Assembly: GCA_037176725.1 (NCBI GenBank)
Contig: JAZBRS010000059.1
Location: 10,651,001 to 10,715,000, forward strand
DNA: 64,000 bases
From: Posidonia oceanica
Lineage: Eukaryota > Streptophyta > Magnoliopsida > Alismatales > Posidoniaceae
Direction: 5' to 3'
A model generated the notes under the pieces. It was not told the DNA's origin. It searched no databases and saw only the letters and a program-made list of their open reading frames with translations. Position numbers and translations under genes: made by a program. Of the stretch, positions 9,817-19,050 are shown piece after piece. Numbering within the stretch: position 1 is the stretch's first letter; the number at the start of each line of letters is the position of its first letter.

Positions 9817-10455
9817 TCAGACTCTTGGCTTATTGGTGGCGCTCCGGAACGGGTTGTTGGCATTATACAGGTGGTGATGTGGTGAGGACAGGCTACTGGC
9901 TGCACTCTCAGGACCTACACCTATTCTTTCAGCTCTCTCTTTTTGAAAGGTTTCTCCCTCATAGGTATGCAGTCTTTCTTTGCCCCTAGCTAGGAGAAGG
10001 TATGTGTTTGCTCTTGGGAGGATGTGGTAGACCCCTTTTCCAGGCTTGACATGCTGGGGATCTCTAGTAAAGTATGGGGGATAACGGTGCCTGTGTTTTT
10101 TTGGGCTACCTTTGCCTTTTCCTTCTTTTTTTTTTTTTTTTTTTTGTTTTGCTTGCTTTTCTCCTTTTTTTTGTTTTTGTTTTTGTTCTATCTCTTTTTT
10201 TCTTTTTTTCTTTTTTGCTTGATCTTTTTCCTCTTTTTTTTTCAGGCTTTTGCTATCCCCATTCTGGTGGCAAAAGAAGGGTGCTTGAACTGTAATGGAT
10301 TTAGGCTTTGGGTCTGCTGTGTGATGGGTAGAAGGAGCAGGGTTAGACTGCACACCCCTATCTCTAGGGCCGGCTTCTGTCTTCGTCTTCTGTTCCTTGG
10401 AGGTGCCCAAACCTAGATGTCTATTCTCACTTTTTTCAAGCTCACAACCTAACAT
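9817..10455 (-). CDS. Lys-rich frame in the spacer, doubtful gene
   Basis: From the ATG at 10453-10455 the frame reads MLGCELEKSENRHLGLGTSK, then a long Lys/Glu/Gln-rich run over the purine tract, about 213 codons in all. C has the same beginning (54617-55006, 130 codons) and the same basic run, but a different end after a frame change. The upstream half conserves nucleotides as much as residues, which argues for a conserved nucleic-acid element more than a protein. The Lys run is what any A-rich tract would encode. I keep it as a possible small basic ORF only. Confidence 0.25.
   Translation of the reverse strand: MLGCELEKSENRHLGLGTSKEQKTKTEAGPRDRGVQSNPAPSTHHTADPKPKSITVQAPFFCHQNGDSKSLKKKEEKDQAKKKKRKKEIEQKQKQKKGEKQAKQKKKKKKEGKGKGSPKKHRHRYPPYFTRDPQHVKPGKGVYHILPRANTYLLLARGKERLHTYEGETFQKERAERIGVGPESAASSLSSPHHHLYNANNPFRSATNKPRV
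10304..10401 (-). promoter_or_regulatory. 98-nt block identical in elements A and C, candidate 3' splice site
   Basis: Every base matches C 54671-54768, while flanks and the neighbouring 3' ORF differ at roughly one site in eight. In sense orientation it contains CTAAC (10342-10346), a good plant branch-point match. This is followed by a pyrimidine-rich stretch and CACAG, whose AG is at 10317-10318, 26 nt past the branch adenine. This arrangement suits a splice acceptor feeding the 3' ORF. The role is inferred; the identity is read directly. Confidence 0.55.
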
Positions 10456-10772
10456 TTTTCCTCCCTCAGAGGTGTATGTCCTTGTGAGATTGGGCAGTTC
10501 GCCTGTCCTTATTGGTGGTGGCTCCCTCACTCGCTAAGTCGTCTAAGTAGTGTCAGGTGAGGCAGGATGACTCTTTCCAGAGCAGGCAAGCAGTTCCGGT
10601 TGTCATCACCGGGCAGAAGATGCGATGTTTGAGAAGATGATGATGATGATTTGAAAAGAAAGAATGCAAGAGTTGAAAGGATGACGATGATGATTTGAAG
10701 TAGAGTTGAAGCGAGAAGGCGAGAATGCGAGTGCAGGTGGGAGAAGGGCATCTGCAACGGGGCCGCTTTCGG

Positions 10773-11654
10773 CTATTGATAGTATTTCTTCAGATAGCAG
10801 AGGTTGACGGGCTCGGACTGCTCGACATGGTCCATATCCTCAAGAGTTACAGCGCCTCCCGAAAAGATCTGCTTGACCACAAAGGGGCCACGCCAATTGG
10901 GTCGGAATTTCCCTCGACCGTCAGGCAAATGAATGGCGCGCAAGACAAGGTCCTCTGGCTGGAAGCTTCTGGGCTGGACCTTCTTCAAGAATGCTCTGGC
11001 CATCCGCTTCTGAAAGCAGTGAGCGTTGTGCATGGCTTGCAATCTGCGCTCATCAATCAGGTTCAGTTGGACGCAGCGGTCTTCAACCCATCCTGCTTCT
11101 TCCAACTCAGCTTCCTGCAGGATCCGCAGGGAGGGGATCTCCACTTCAACAGGTAACACCGCTTCCATGCCGTACACCAGAGAGTACGGGGTGGCTCCCG
11201 TTGAGGTCCGGATTGATGTCCTGTACGCCCAGAGCGCGTACGGGAGCTTGTTGTGCCAATCCTTGTGGGTTTCTGCCATTTTCTTCAGAATCTTGACAAT
11301 GTTCTTGTTTGCAGACTCCACAGCTCCGTTCATCTGTGGCCGATAGGGCGAGGATCGATGGTGCTTGATTTTGAGACTTTGCAGGTATTCTTCGATCCTT
11401 TTGGCAATGAAGTTTGAGCCGTTATCAAAGACGACAGAGTGCGGGACCCCATATCGGGCAACAATATTGTTTCTGATAAATTTTTCTGTTGCCGCAGCGG
11501 TGACTGTCTTGTAAGAGGCTGCTTCCACCCACTTGGTAAAGTAATCGATCACTACCAGAATGTAACGATGACCATTCGAAGCAGCAGGGTGGATGGCGCC
11601 AATGACATCAATCCCCCAGGTGGAGAAAGGCCATGGCGAAGACATGTTGTGCAG
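10773..11654 (-). pseudogene. Element A integrase: catalytic core and C-terminal GPF region
   Basis: Integrase inserts element cDNA into chromosomes. The core retains its DDE residues in order: Asp in WGIDVIG, Asp in FDNGSNF and Glu in GAVESANK, with normal spacing. The C-terminal part keeps GKFRPNWRGPFVV (the GPF/Y motif) and ends LCYLKKYYQ with no chromodomain after it, as in Tat elements. The frame is cut from its zinc-finger part by a TAG at 11655-11657, where C reads CAG. The first Met of the remaining frame is at 11645. C has the same domain intact at 53370-54013. Confidence 0.88.
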
Positions 11655-11927
11655 CTAATGTGGAGGGGCCTCGATGAAGTGGCCATGAATCTGATAGTTG
11701 TGGCATCTACGCACGAACCGGCAGCAGTCGGCTTCCATGGTCTGCCAGAAATATCCTTGAAGCATAATCTTCTTGGCCAGGAGGACGCCGTTCATGTGCG
11801 GGCCACAGGCCCCCGCATGCACTTGAAGCATCAGCGTGTTAGCCTCCGATTTGTCCAGGCAGCGCAATAGCATCTGATTGTATGACCTTCTGTACAGCTG
11901 CCCGGCCCCTAACACATACTTTGACGC
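11655..11927 (-). pseudogene. Element A integrase: N-terminal zinc-binding domain, mutated and interrupted
   Basis: The frame runs from the solo-LTR junction (KYVLGAGQLY) through the HHCC region: HAGACGPH supplies both His, then CRFVRRCHNYQ. The last zinc ligand is Tyr here but Cys in element C (RRCHNCQ), so zinc binding is broken as well as the frame. The upstream part of the same protein continues beyond solo LTR S1 at 17533. Target duplication gacgc is 11923-11927. Confidence 0.85.
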
Positions 11928-13720
11928 TGTTGACACCCCATTTTGACAGGCTGGATCGTTTGGAGCCTTCTGGTGGCTGCTAGACCCGAATCTGGACCCA
12001 AACCTACACCTTCCTCTCCTTCTTTCCCCTCAAAACAGGCCCAAACTCAACCTAGGATTACCCCCCTTTCCCGAACCCGAAAACCCACCAAAATCCATAG
12101 GAACACTCACCCCTGATGACTTAGTAAACCCACCAAAAAGCCTGCAAAATCTCAAACCAGACCCCTCCCAAAAACCCTAGGAAACTCAGGCAAAACTACC
12201 CTTTTTCTACGCCTCAAAACCCCTCTAAAACTTCCTCAGAACCGAACCAAAACTCCGGGACCAGAACTAGAAACCCTAGACCCCACACCCGCCAAATTTC
12301 ACCCCTTTCCGAGACTCCTAAGACCTCCTTTTGCCTGGATTATCGTTTTCTCTCTCCGGGATTATCGTTTTCTCTCTCCTCTCTCTCTCCTGATTATCGC
12401 CTCTCTTTTCATCCCCTTTTCGCCCTTCTTCTGGCTTGGCAGCGGGCCCCTTTGTACTCCTATCCCTTCTCTATCTTATTCCTATTTTTATTTTATTTTT
12501 ACCATTCTCCTTGAATTTTAAAAAATCTTTTCCCTCAAACCTACCTCTTTCCCTTTTATTCCCTTTTTTTTTTCCCTTTTCTTCTTCTTTTTCTTTTCTT
12601 CTTCTTTCCTTTGCAAAAATCCTTGAAAATCCTTAAAAATCTGTAAAACCCCAGAACATAAAAGAGACAAATCAGAATTCCAAGAAAAGCAACTAAAAAA
12701 AACATTAAACAAGTGATTAAAAACTCAAACTTAACTAAATCAAGCTAAAAAGAAAACCAAGCATGCAAACTAAAAAATGCAAAACAAACTAAAAGAAAAT
12801 ACTGTAAAATCAAAGAAAAAACCAAAATAAAATCAAAGCCAATCTAAAGTGAAAACCCTATCAAAAGAATTAAAAAAAGCAAACCTTAAAAAAGAAGAAA
12901 ACAATTAAAAACATTAAGACAAGTAATTAACTAAAAAAAAACACATAACAAATCTAAAAGAAGCCATCAAAAACTTGAAACAATTTAGAACATTTAAGTA
13001 AAAAAAAAAACTCAACAAAAGAAATTTAACTAAAAAACATTAAAAGAATTTAACAAACAAAACCACAAAATAATTTTTTTTTTTTTTAAAAAAAAGGGAA
13101 AAGAAAAACTTGAGAAAAGATCCTAAAAACTAAAAGACTAAAACTCCCCCTAGCTAATTAAGAAATAATCCATTAAAAAAGGCCTAATTAAAAATTCCAA
13201 CTTAACAAGAAAATTTGACCAAAAAAAAAAACAATTAAAAAACTTAACAAATATTTAAACAAAATAAAAAAAAAAACAAAAACAAACAATTTAAAGAAAA
13301 CTCGAATCCTAAAATCCCAAACCAAAAGAGAAATTTAAACAATTAAAACAATTAAAAAGAAAAAAACTCAAAAGAAGAAAACCATTAACAAATTCAAAAG
13401 AGTAATTGTAAACAAAAATGAAAATTAAAAAACAGTTGCCTTGAAAGAAATAAAAAAAAAAGGAAAATTCACAAACCAATTATTTTTTCTTTCCCTTTCC
13501 TTTTTTCTTTCTTTCTTTTCTTCTTTCTTCTTTTCTTCTATTTTTTCTTCTTCCTTTATTTTTTCTATCCCACCACCTGTTACAGCAGCCTTCACCACTG
13601 CCGTCCTTCCTCCTTTCCTTTTCAGCCACCACCCTACCCACCGTCGACAACACATCGTCGCCAGGTCTGCCACCCATGCACGCCTCTGCCCTCCTGCAAG
13701 CCTAGGCTGAGGTTTCTGCC

Positions 13721-14293
13721 ATGGACAGCGAAAGGAGAGAAGAACCCAACAGAGGAAGAAGAAAGAAGAGGAGACCTGTGGGGAAACCATCCAGAATCAC
13801 CCACCACTTGCCCCCAGACCTCCCTCTCTCTGGGTGTGCACTCCACTGGGAGAGAAAAAGCCAAGCAACCCGAGAATTCACCCCCAGCAGACCGGCTGAA
13901 CCGATTTTCTTCCAAAAAACCTCCAACACACCTACTCCATTGCAGAACGACCACCACAAGCCTCCTAAAATCCTCAAACTTGGCCACCTTACTCGCCAGA
14001 CAACCACCTTCACAACCCACCCAAGGTCTCACCGCGAGACGACCCACACTCCTCACACTCCACTACAAACACTTGGGTCCCCTTTTTTGCCGAAATCTTC
14101 CAACATCCGTAACTTCCTCCACACTCAGTGGAATCCACTTCTGTTTCGTCCCACACGCTCCCCGAACAACTACCTAGCCGCCCGTACCTCCACTTCGGCT
14201 TGGAACGCCGCCAACAGTCCCAACAACCTCAGCCCCAACAGAATCCACCCAAAAATCCAAATCCTCTCTCCGGTGAGCGAAACCAACTTTTGA
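13721..14293 (+). other. Sense frame inside solo LTR S1, probably not a gene
   Basis: A 190-codon Pro/Thr/Ser/Arg-rich frame in the C-rich part of the LTR. A second overlapping frame (13836-14177) is open too, and S2 has equivalents (57611-58066, 57829-58428). Multiple open frames in one C-rich stretch point to base composition rather than coding. Around it, 12640-13480 is A-rich non-coding and 14500-14720 is strongly GC/CpG-rich. Confidence 0.15.
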
Positions 14294-15589
14294 GCACACC
14301 GGGAGCTTCCCCAGCACGCGTGGAGCGCGCCGGTACCTCGCAGCAACTCCCAGGCTTCTCTAAGCGCCGCCACCGTCCTCCTCCGGCCGGCCACAACCCA
14401 CTGACGTCGGGGGCACGATCCGGCCAGCGTAACAGGTAACTCTCTATACCACTGTGTTCCTTGTGTGAATACGGTCATTCCGCCTATTTTTGCAAATTTT
14501 TTCGTGCTTCGTGCTGCGTTCTGGGCCTCGCCGGAGTTGCCAGCTCCGCCGGCCATTTCCGCCGCCGCCGCCGCGCGCTTCCGCCTCCGGGCCCCCGCAC
14601 CGCCTCTGCTAGCCTCCGGGCTACGCCCCCATGCGCCCAGATCGCCACCAGCCGCCTCCGCACTGCCCCACCGCCGCGAGCCGCCGCCATTCCGCCGCTG
14701 CCCCACCGCCAGGCACTGTGCCTGTGCACGCGGGAGGAAGGAGGAAGAAGCTACTGTAGCGATATTTTTTTGGGTTTTAAAACTTGAATATGGTTTGAAT
14801 GGTTGCATTGAAATAAAGTTAATTAGTTTTCCTTTATTGCATTTAGGTCCGGTGCTGATTTAAGTTTGATTCAAACTCGAATTAAAACTATATTACATTG
14901 CGTAAAATGTCTGTTATTTCTTTCATTTGCAATTTAGTCCTCTGTTCAGTTAACTTAGCTCTTATTTTTCAATTTTTGCTTGCTGCATTGCACTTTTGCC
15001 CCTCTGTTTTTTTCATTTTTGCATGTAGGTCCATTTTAAATGGACAGTAACTCTTGCATGCATTTTTTAGCTTATTGCATTGCATTTTTGACCCTGATCT
15101 TTTTAAAAATCACACTGTAGTCCTGTAATCTATTTTTCAGAGCATGTTTTCCATATGAAATTGCATTTTCAGACACCTGCATGATTTGAAAATCACACAT
15201 AGAGCCTTGCATCCTTTGAAAAATCATGTGAAAAGACTGTTTTACCCCTAAGTTGCATTTTAACTCCCATGTTTGCAAAAATTGCATGTAGGCCCTCCAC
15301 TTGCATCCCCGGACTCCCTAGAACCCCTGTTTTCTGGAAAATTTGCATTTTAGCCCCTTTCTTTTTCAAAAATGCTTTTAAACCCCTATTCTTTCCAAAA
15401 TGCTTTTCTTGGTCTTTCCTTGCTTTGCATGCATCCTGCACTCATTCAACCTTGCATTTTAGCTCCCCTTCGCATACACTAAGCACTTTTAACTCCCCTT
15501 CACTTGGGAGGACCTTCAGCACACCCCTAGGACCTCCTGAACACCTAGATCTGCTCTTCTCATCTGTTCTGCCCCTTCTGCTCCGAGGC

Positions 15590-15745
15590 TGCGATATCTT
15601 CCGATCCGACCGTTGGATCTCCTCAAGTAAGCTGCCCAGGCGACCGCAGCGAGGCGCTCTTCAGCATGGACCAAGCAGATCTCCGATCAGACTCCCGGAT
15701 CTCCAGGTATATCCTCCTGAACCCCTGCATTGCATTCATTTGCAT
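15590..15745 (+). promoter_or_regulatory. Conserved LTR block with short leader ORF and splice-donor-like sites (S1)
   Basis: Shared by S2 (59050-59215) and, inverted, by A's 5' LTR (about 27785-27930) and B's LTR (about 39215-39370). It contains CTCAAGTAAGC (donor-like), then ATGGACCAAGCAGATCTC..., a short frame MDQADLRSDSRIS, and CTCCAGGTATATCC, which is CAG|GTATGT in A and B. It is followed by TGCATTGCATTCATTTGCAT. Conservation between diverged LTRs suggests a transcribed leader or splice donor; no promoter start is proven here. Confidence 0.4.
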
Positions 15746-15756
15746 GCCATCTACAT

Positions 15757-16760
15757 CGTTTTGCGTGCCTTGAGTTTCTCTGCACCGTTTCGCGCGTCCT
15801 TTAGTTTTTCCGCTCCGTTTTGCATGCCTTCAGGTTTTCTCGCTCCGTTTTGCGCGCCATTTCTCTGTCTCGCACCGTTTTGCGTGCCTTTTAGTTTTTG
15901 CCTCGTTTTGCGTGCCTTCACGTTTTCTCGCTCCGTTTTGCACGCCGCTTCTTTGTTTTGCACCGTTTTGCGTGCCCGTTAGTTTTCTCGCCTCGTTTTG
16001 CGCGCAGTCTTGTTTTTCCGCTCCGTTTTGCGTGCCTTCATGTTTTATCGCTCCGTTTTGCGCACCGCTTCTTTGTTTCGCTCCGTTTTGCGTGCCCTTT
16101 AGTTTTTTTCGCCTCGTTTTGCGTGTTTTCAAGTTTTCTCTCTCCGTTTTGCACCGTTTTGCGTGCCCTTCAGTTTTCTCGCCTCGTTTTGCGTGCCCTT
16201 TAGTTTTCTCGCCTCGTTTTGCGTGCTTTCAAGTTTTCTCTCTCCGTTTTGCGCGCCGCCTTTCTGTCTTGCACCGTTTTGCGTGCCTCTTAGTTTTTCC
16301 GCCTCGTTTTGCGCGTTTTCAAAGCTCTCTCGCTCCGTTTCGGGCGCCGTTTCTCTGTCTTGCACCGTTTTGCGTGCCCTTTTAGTTTTTTGCTTCGTTT
16401 TGCGTGTTTTCAAATTTTCTCGCTCCGTTTTGCACGCCGCTTCTCTGTCTTACATCGTTTTGCGTGCCTTTTAGTTTTTTTGCCTCGTTTTGCGTGTTTT
16501 CATGTTTTCTCGCTCCGTTTTGCGCGCCGCTTCTTTGCTCTGCACCGTTTTGCGTGTCTTTTAGTTTTCTCGCCCCGTTTTGCGTATTTCCAAGTTTTCT
16601 CGCTCCGTTTTGCGTGCAGTCATGTTTCCCTGCACCGTTTTGCGTGCCCTTTCGTTTTCCCGTCTCGTCTTGCGTGCCCTGGTGTTTTCTTGCCCAGTTT
16701 TGCGCCCTTCTTTCGTTTTCTTGCACCGTTTTGCGTCCTTATTCCGTTCCTTGCATCATA
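15757..16760 (+). repeat. 30-bp CGTTTTGCG tandem array in solo LTR S1
   Basis: CGTTTTGCG or a close variant recurs every 30 bp (15816, 15846, 15876, 15904, 15934, 15964, 15994, 16024, 16054, 16084, ...), about 33 units. Units alternate TTTTCTCGCTC and GTGCC ends and hold several CpGs each. Both strands carry long open frames with a 10-residue period (FCVPFSFLAS type), an artefact of the period. S2 has about 22 units (59228-59900); the LTRs of A and B have only 6-8 (27170-27365, 38560-38800), so copy number is very variable. Confidence 0.9.
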
Positions 16761-17107
16761 TCGCATGTCAACCCTGTTCTCGCATCTTTTTGCATACTTG
16801 TTTCGTTCCCCACACTGTTTTACGCCGTTTTCCCCCTGCATGTCGATTGCATTGCATGGTTTTCTCGCTGTTTCGTTTTTTTTCGCCCGCATTTGCATGT
16901 AGGGCGATGATGCTTACTGTCCGGAGTTCTCACGAGCCAGGTCCCGCCCGGTTCGGAACACAGACAGCGTTGCTGAGCGCTTAGATTGCACGTTTACTTC
17001 CTTGCACCGTCTTTCATCACTTAGAGCACACCTTTGAGCATTTAGACAGGCGTTCATTGGCACTTAGGCATTCAAAGTCTGCATTTCCCTGCATATGCGA
17101 GCGTAAG

Positions 17108-17176
17108 CCTAGAAAGACCGATTCTCGGGCGTGTCGGGGGTGCCTAACACCTTCCCCGCGCGTAACAGGAGTCCTT
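17108..17176 (+). promoter_or_regulatory. Near-invariant block close to the LTR 3' end (S1)
   Basis: About 70 bases from GCCTAGAAAGA through CGGGCGTGTCGGGGGTGCC and TAACACCTTCCCCGCGCGTA are almost identical in all five LTR 3' ends here: S1, S2 (about 60258-60326), A (about 26848-26914, inverted), B (about 38212-38284, inverted) and C (43707-43777). GGTGCCTAACACC can form a small hairpin. Placement suggests an R/U5 signal such as 3'-end formation or packaging; unproven. Confidence 0.5.
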
Positions 17177-17353
17177 ACCCTCTCTTGGCCCGCAATGACC
17201 ATATTGCCCTTGTCCTAGGCACGAGTCACCTCATTTGCATTCATTTGCATCTTATTTCTTTTGCATTGCTTTGCTTTGCATCTTTTGCTTGGTTTTGCGT
17301 GATTATTCACGCATTTCCCCGGTTTTCCTCGTCTTCCGACTTAATAGACTTGG

Positions 17354-17367
17354 TGGCGACTCCGATT
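17354..17367 (+). promoter_or_regulatory. Internal PBS-like sequence inside the LTR (S1)
   Basis: TGGCGACTCCGATT matches the first ten bases of the PBS next to the LTRs of A and B (TGGCGACTCTGCTGGGG). It sits 173 bp before the LTR end. Equivalents: S2 60503, C 43955-43965, A 26655-26665, B 38024-38034 (the last two inverted). See findings. Confidence 0.6.
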
Positions 17368-17532
17368 TTGTCTTATCTTCTTCTTTTCTTTCCTTTTTCC
17401 CTCTTTTAAATGTTTTCGAGTTAGGTTTTCCTTCTCGGACATAGCCGCTTATAGTGAGCCTGATTCCGATCGGTGCACGCGAGCTTTGGCATCGTGCATG
17501 GACGATCCGAACACTGGGATTACTACAGACGC

Positions 17533-19050
17533 CAGACGTGCCAAAGTTCTCTTGTCCGCTGCCGTGGTATCAGGGGGAAAGCTACCAGACTCCAGGAAAG
17601 ATTTTATGTCTTGATACCAGGGCTGCCCCTCTGCGGGATCCGCTTCTTCTATGCTCATGCAGTATGCAGGCTGTTCAATGCGAGTGACTGATTCATCCAC
17701 AGTGCTGTCTTCTGAAATGGTGAGCCAGGATGCCAGAGTTGCTAGTGCGTCTGCATACGCGTTCTTTGCTCTGTTCAGGTACGTGAAGCGGATGCTCTTG
17801 AATTTTTCCATCAGCCTCAGCAGGTGTTCGTGATACGACACAAGCTTGGGATCTTTTGTCTTCCAATCGCCGTTCACTTGAGAAATCACCAGCATGGCAT
17901 CGCCGTGCACATGCAGCTTCCGCGCCTCATGCTCGAGGGCGACTTTCAACCCCAGGATGCACGCTTCGTACTCTGCTTCGTTGTTTGTGCAGGTGAAAGT
18001 CAGCTTCCATGCGAAAGGAGTCATCTGTCCTTGGGGCGTGGTCAGTACTGCGCCTACGCCTCGGCCCTTCTTGTTGACTGCACCATCAAAGTAGAGCTGC
18101 CATTCCTCTGCTTCTTTAGGATCTTTCTGCTCAGAGTCTTCCATTGCAAAGAGAATGTCTTCATCAGGGAACTGTGTCTGGAGGGGTTGGTATTCAGGCA
18201 GAGGGAGGTCAGCAAGATGGTCTGCCATTGCTTGACCCTTCATGGACTTCTGTGTGACAAAGGTGATGTTGTACTGGGACAATAACACCTGCCACTTGGC
18301 ACATCTGCCCACCATGGCCGGCTTCTGAAAGAGGAACTTGATAGGATCATGCCGGCATAAGAGCTGCACTGGGTATGCCATCAGGTAGTGCCTCAGCTTC
18401 TGTGCAGCCCAGACAAGTGACAAGCAAGTCTTCTCTAGTGTACTGTACCTGGCTTCGTATTCATTAAATTTCTTGCTCAGGTAGTAGATGGTGCGCTCCT
18501 TCCTACCAGATTCGTCATGTTGGCCCAGGACGGCGCCCATGGAATGCTGCGTGGTAGAAAGGTAGAGAAGCAAGGGTCTCCCTGGCGTAGGCGGGACCAG
18601 GACAGGAGGCTTGATCAGCAGCTGCTTGATCTTGGCAAATGCAGCTTGACACTCCTCGCTCCAGTGAATCTGCGCATTCTTCCTCAAGAGCTTGAAAATG
18701 GGTTCACAGATGGGCGTAAGCTGTGCAATGAAGCGACTGATATATTGTAAACGCCCAAGCAGACTTCTGACTTCTTTTTCAGTCCTGGGGGGTGGCATGT
18801 CCACGATGGCTTGTGCTTTCAACGGGTCCACCTCAATCCCCCTTTGGCTAACAATGTAGCCGAGCAATTTGCCAGAAGACACCCCGAATACGCACTTTTT
18901 GGGATTCAGGCGCAGCTTGTACTTCCGTAGACGGTCAAAGAGCTTTCTGAGACAGGCAAGATGATCCTCGGGCTCTTTGGTTTTGGCAATCATATCGTCT
19001 ACATAGACCTCCACTTCTTGGTGCATGAGGTCGTGGAATAGCGCAGTCAT
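17533..19050 (-). pseudogene. Element A RT (C-terminal part), degenerate RNase H and archaeal-type RNase H
   Basis: Reading on the minus strand, the segment starts at MTALFHDLMHQEVEVYVDD; the YVDD catalytic motif lies at 18994-19005. It continues through the thumb/connection and a first RNase H-like region (IYYLSKKFN...EKTCLSLVWAAQKLRHY). It then reaches a second RNase H with its acidic residues in place: Asp in YFDGAVN (about 18085), Glu in NNEAEYEA, Asp in HGDAMLV and Asp in AYADALA. This double arrangement is typical of the Tat lineage. The enzyme copies element RNA into DNA and removes the RNA strand. A 1-bp deletion at about 19058 separates it from the rest of RT, and S1 ends it at 17532. 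Confidence 0.9.

Larger units (their letters stand above)
9288..10772 (-). other. Spacer between integrase and 3' ORF
   Basis: About 1.5 kb, matching C 54251-55727 along its length. It holds the 98-nt invariant block (10304-10401), a sense-strand purine/A-rich tract (about 10110-10245 on this strand as a T-rich run) and a Lys-rich frame (9817-10455). TTG/CAT microsatellite-like stretches lie near 10620-10700. No recognised protein family is present. It probably contains the signals that let the downstream ORF be expressed. Confidence 0.6.
11928..17527 (+). mobile_element. Solo LTR S1 (5,600 bp) inserted in element A pol
   Basis: It begins TGTTGACACCCC (11928) and ends GATTACTACA (17527). The 5-bp duplication gacgc flanks it at 11923-11927 and 17528-17532. 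The host pol frame resumes in register on the far side, so the insertion is precise. There is no PBS, internal region or second LTR, so it is a solo LTR left by LTR-LTR recombination. It lies antisense to element A. It belongs to a subfamily with S2, whose last 100 bases carry an extra segment (GCACGCGAGCTTTGGCATCG, 17476-17495) that A, B and C lack. Confidence 0.93.

Noticed and set aside
10120..10245. T-rich run as a terminator or poly(A) tail of a retroposed gene
   Set aside because: In sense orientation it is a mixed A/G tract shared with C at the same distance from integrase; part of the element.
15269..16910. Several overlapping long frames (up to 237 codons) in S1, Phe/Leu/Cys-rich like membrane proteins, and mirror frames on the other strand
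   Set aside because: They follow the 30-bp CGTTTTGCG repeat, are open on both strands, and the same occurs in S2; an effect of period, not coding.
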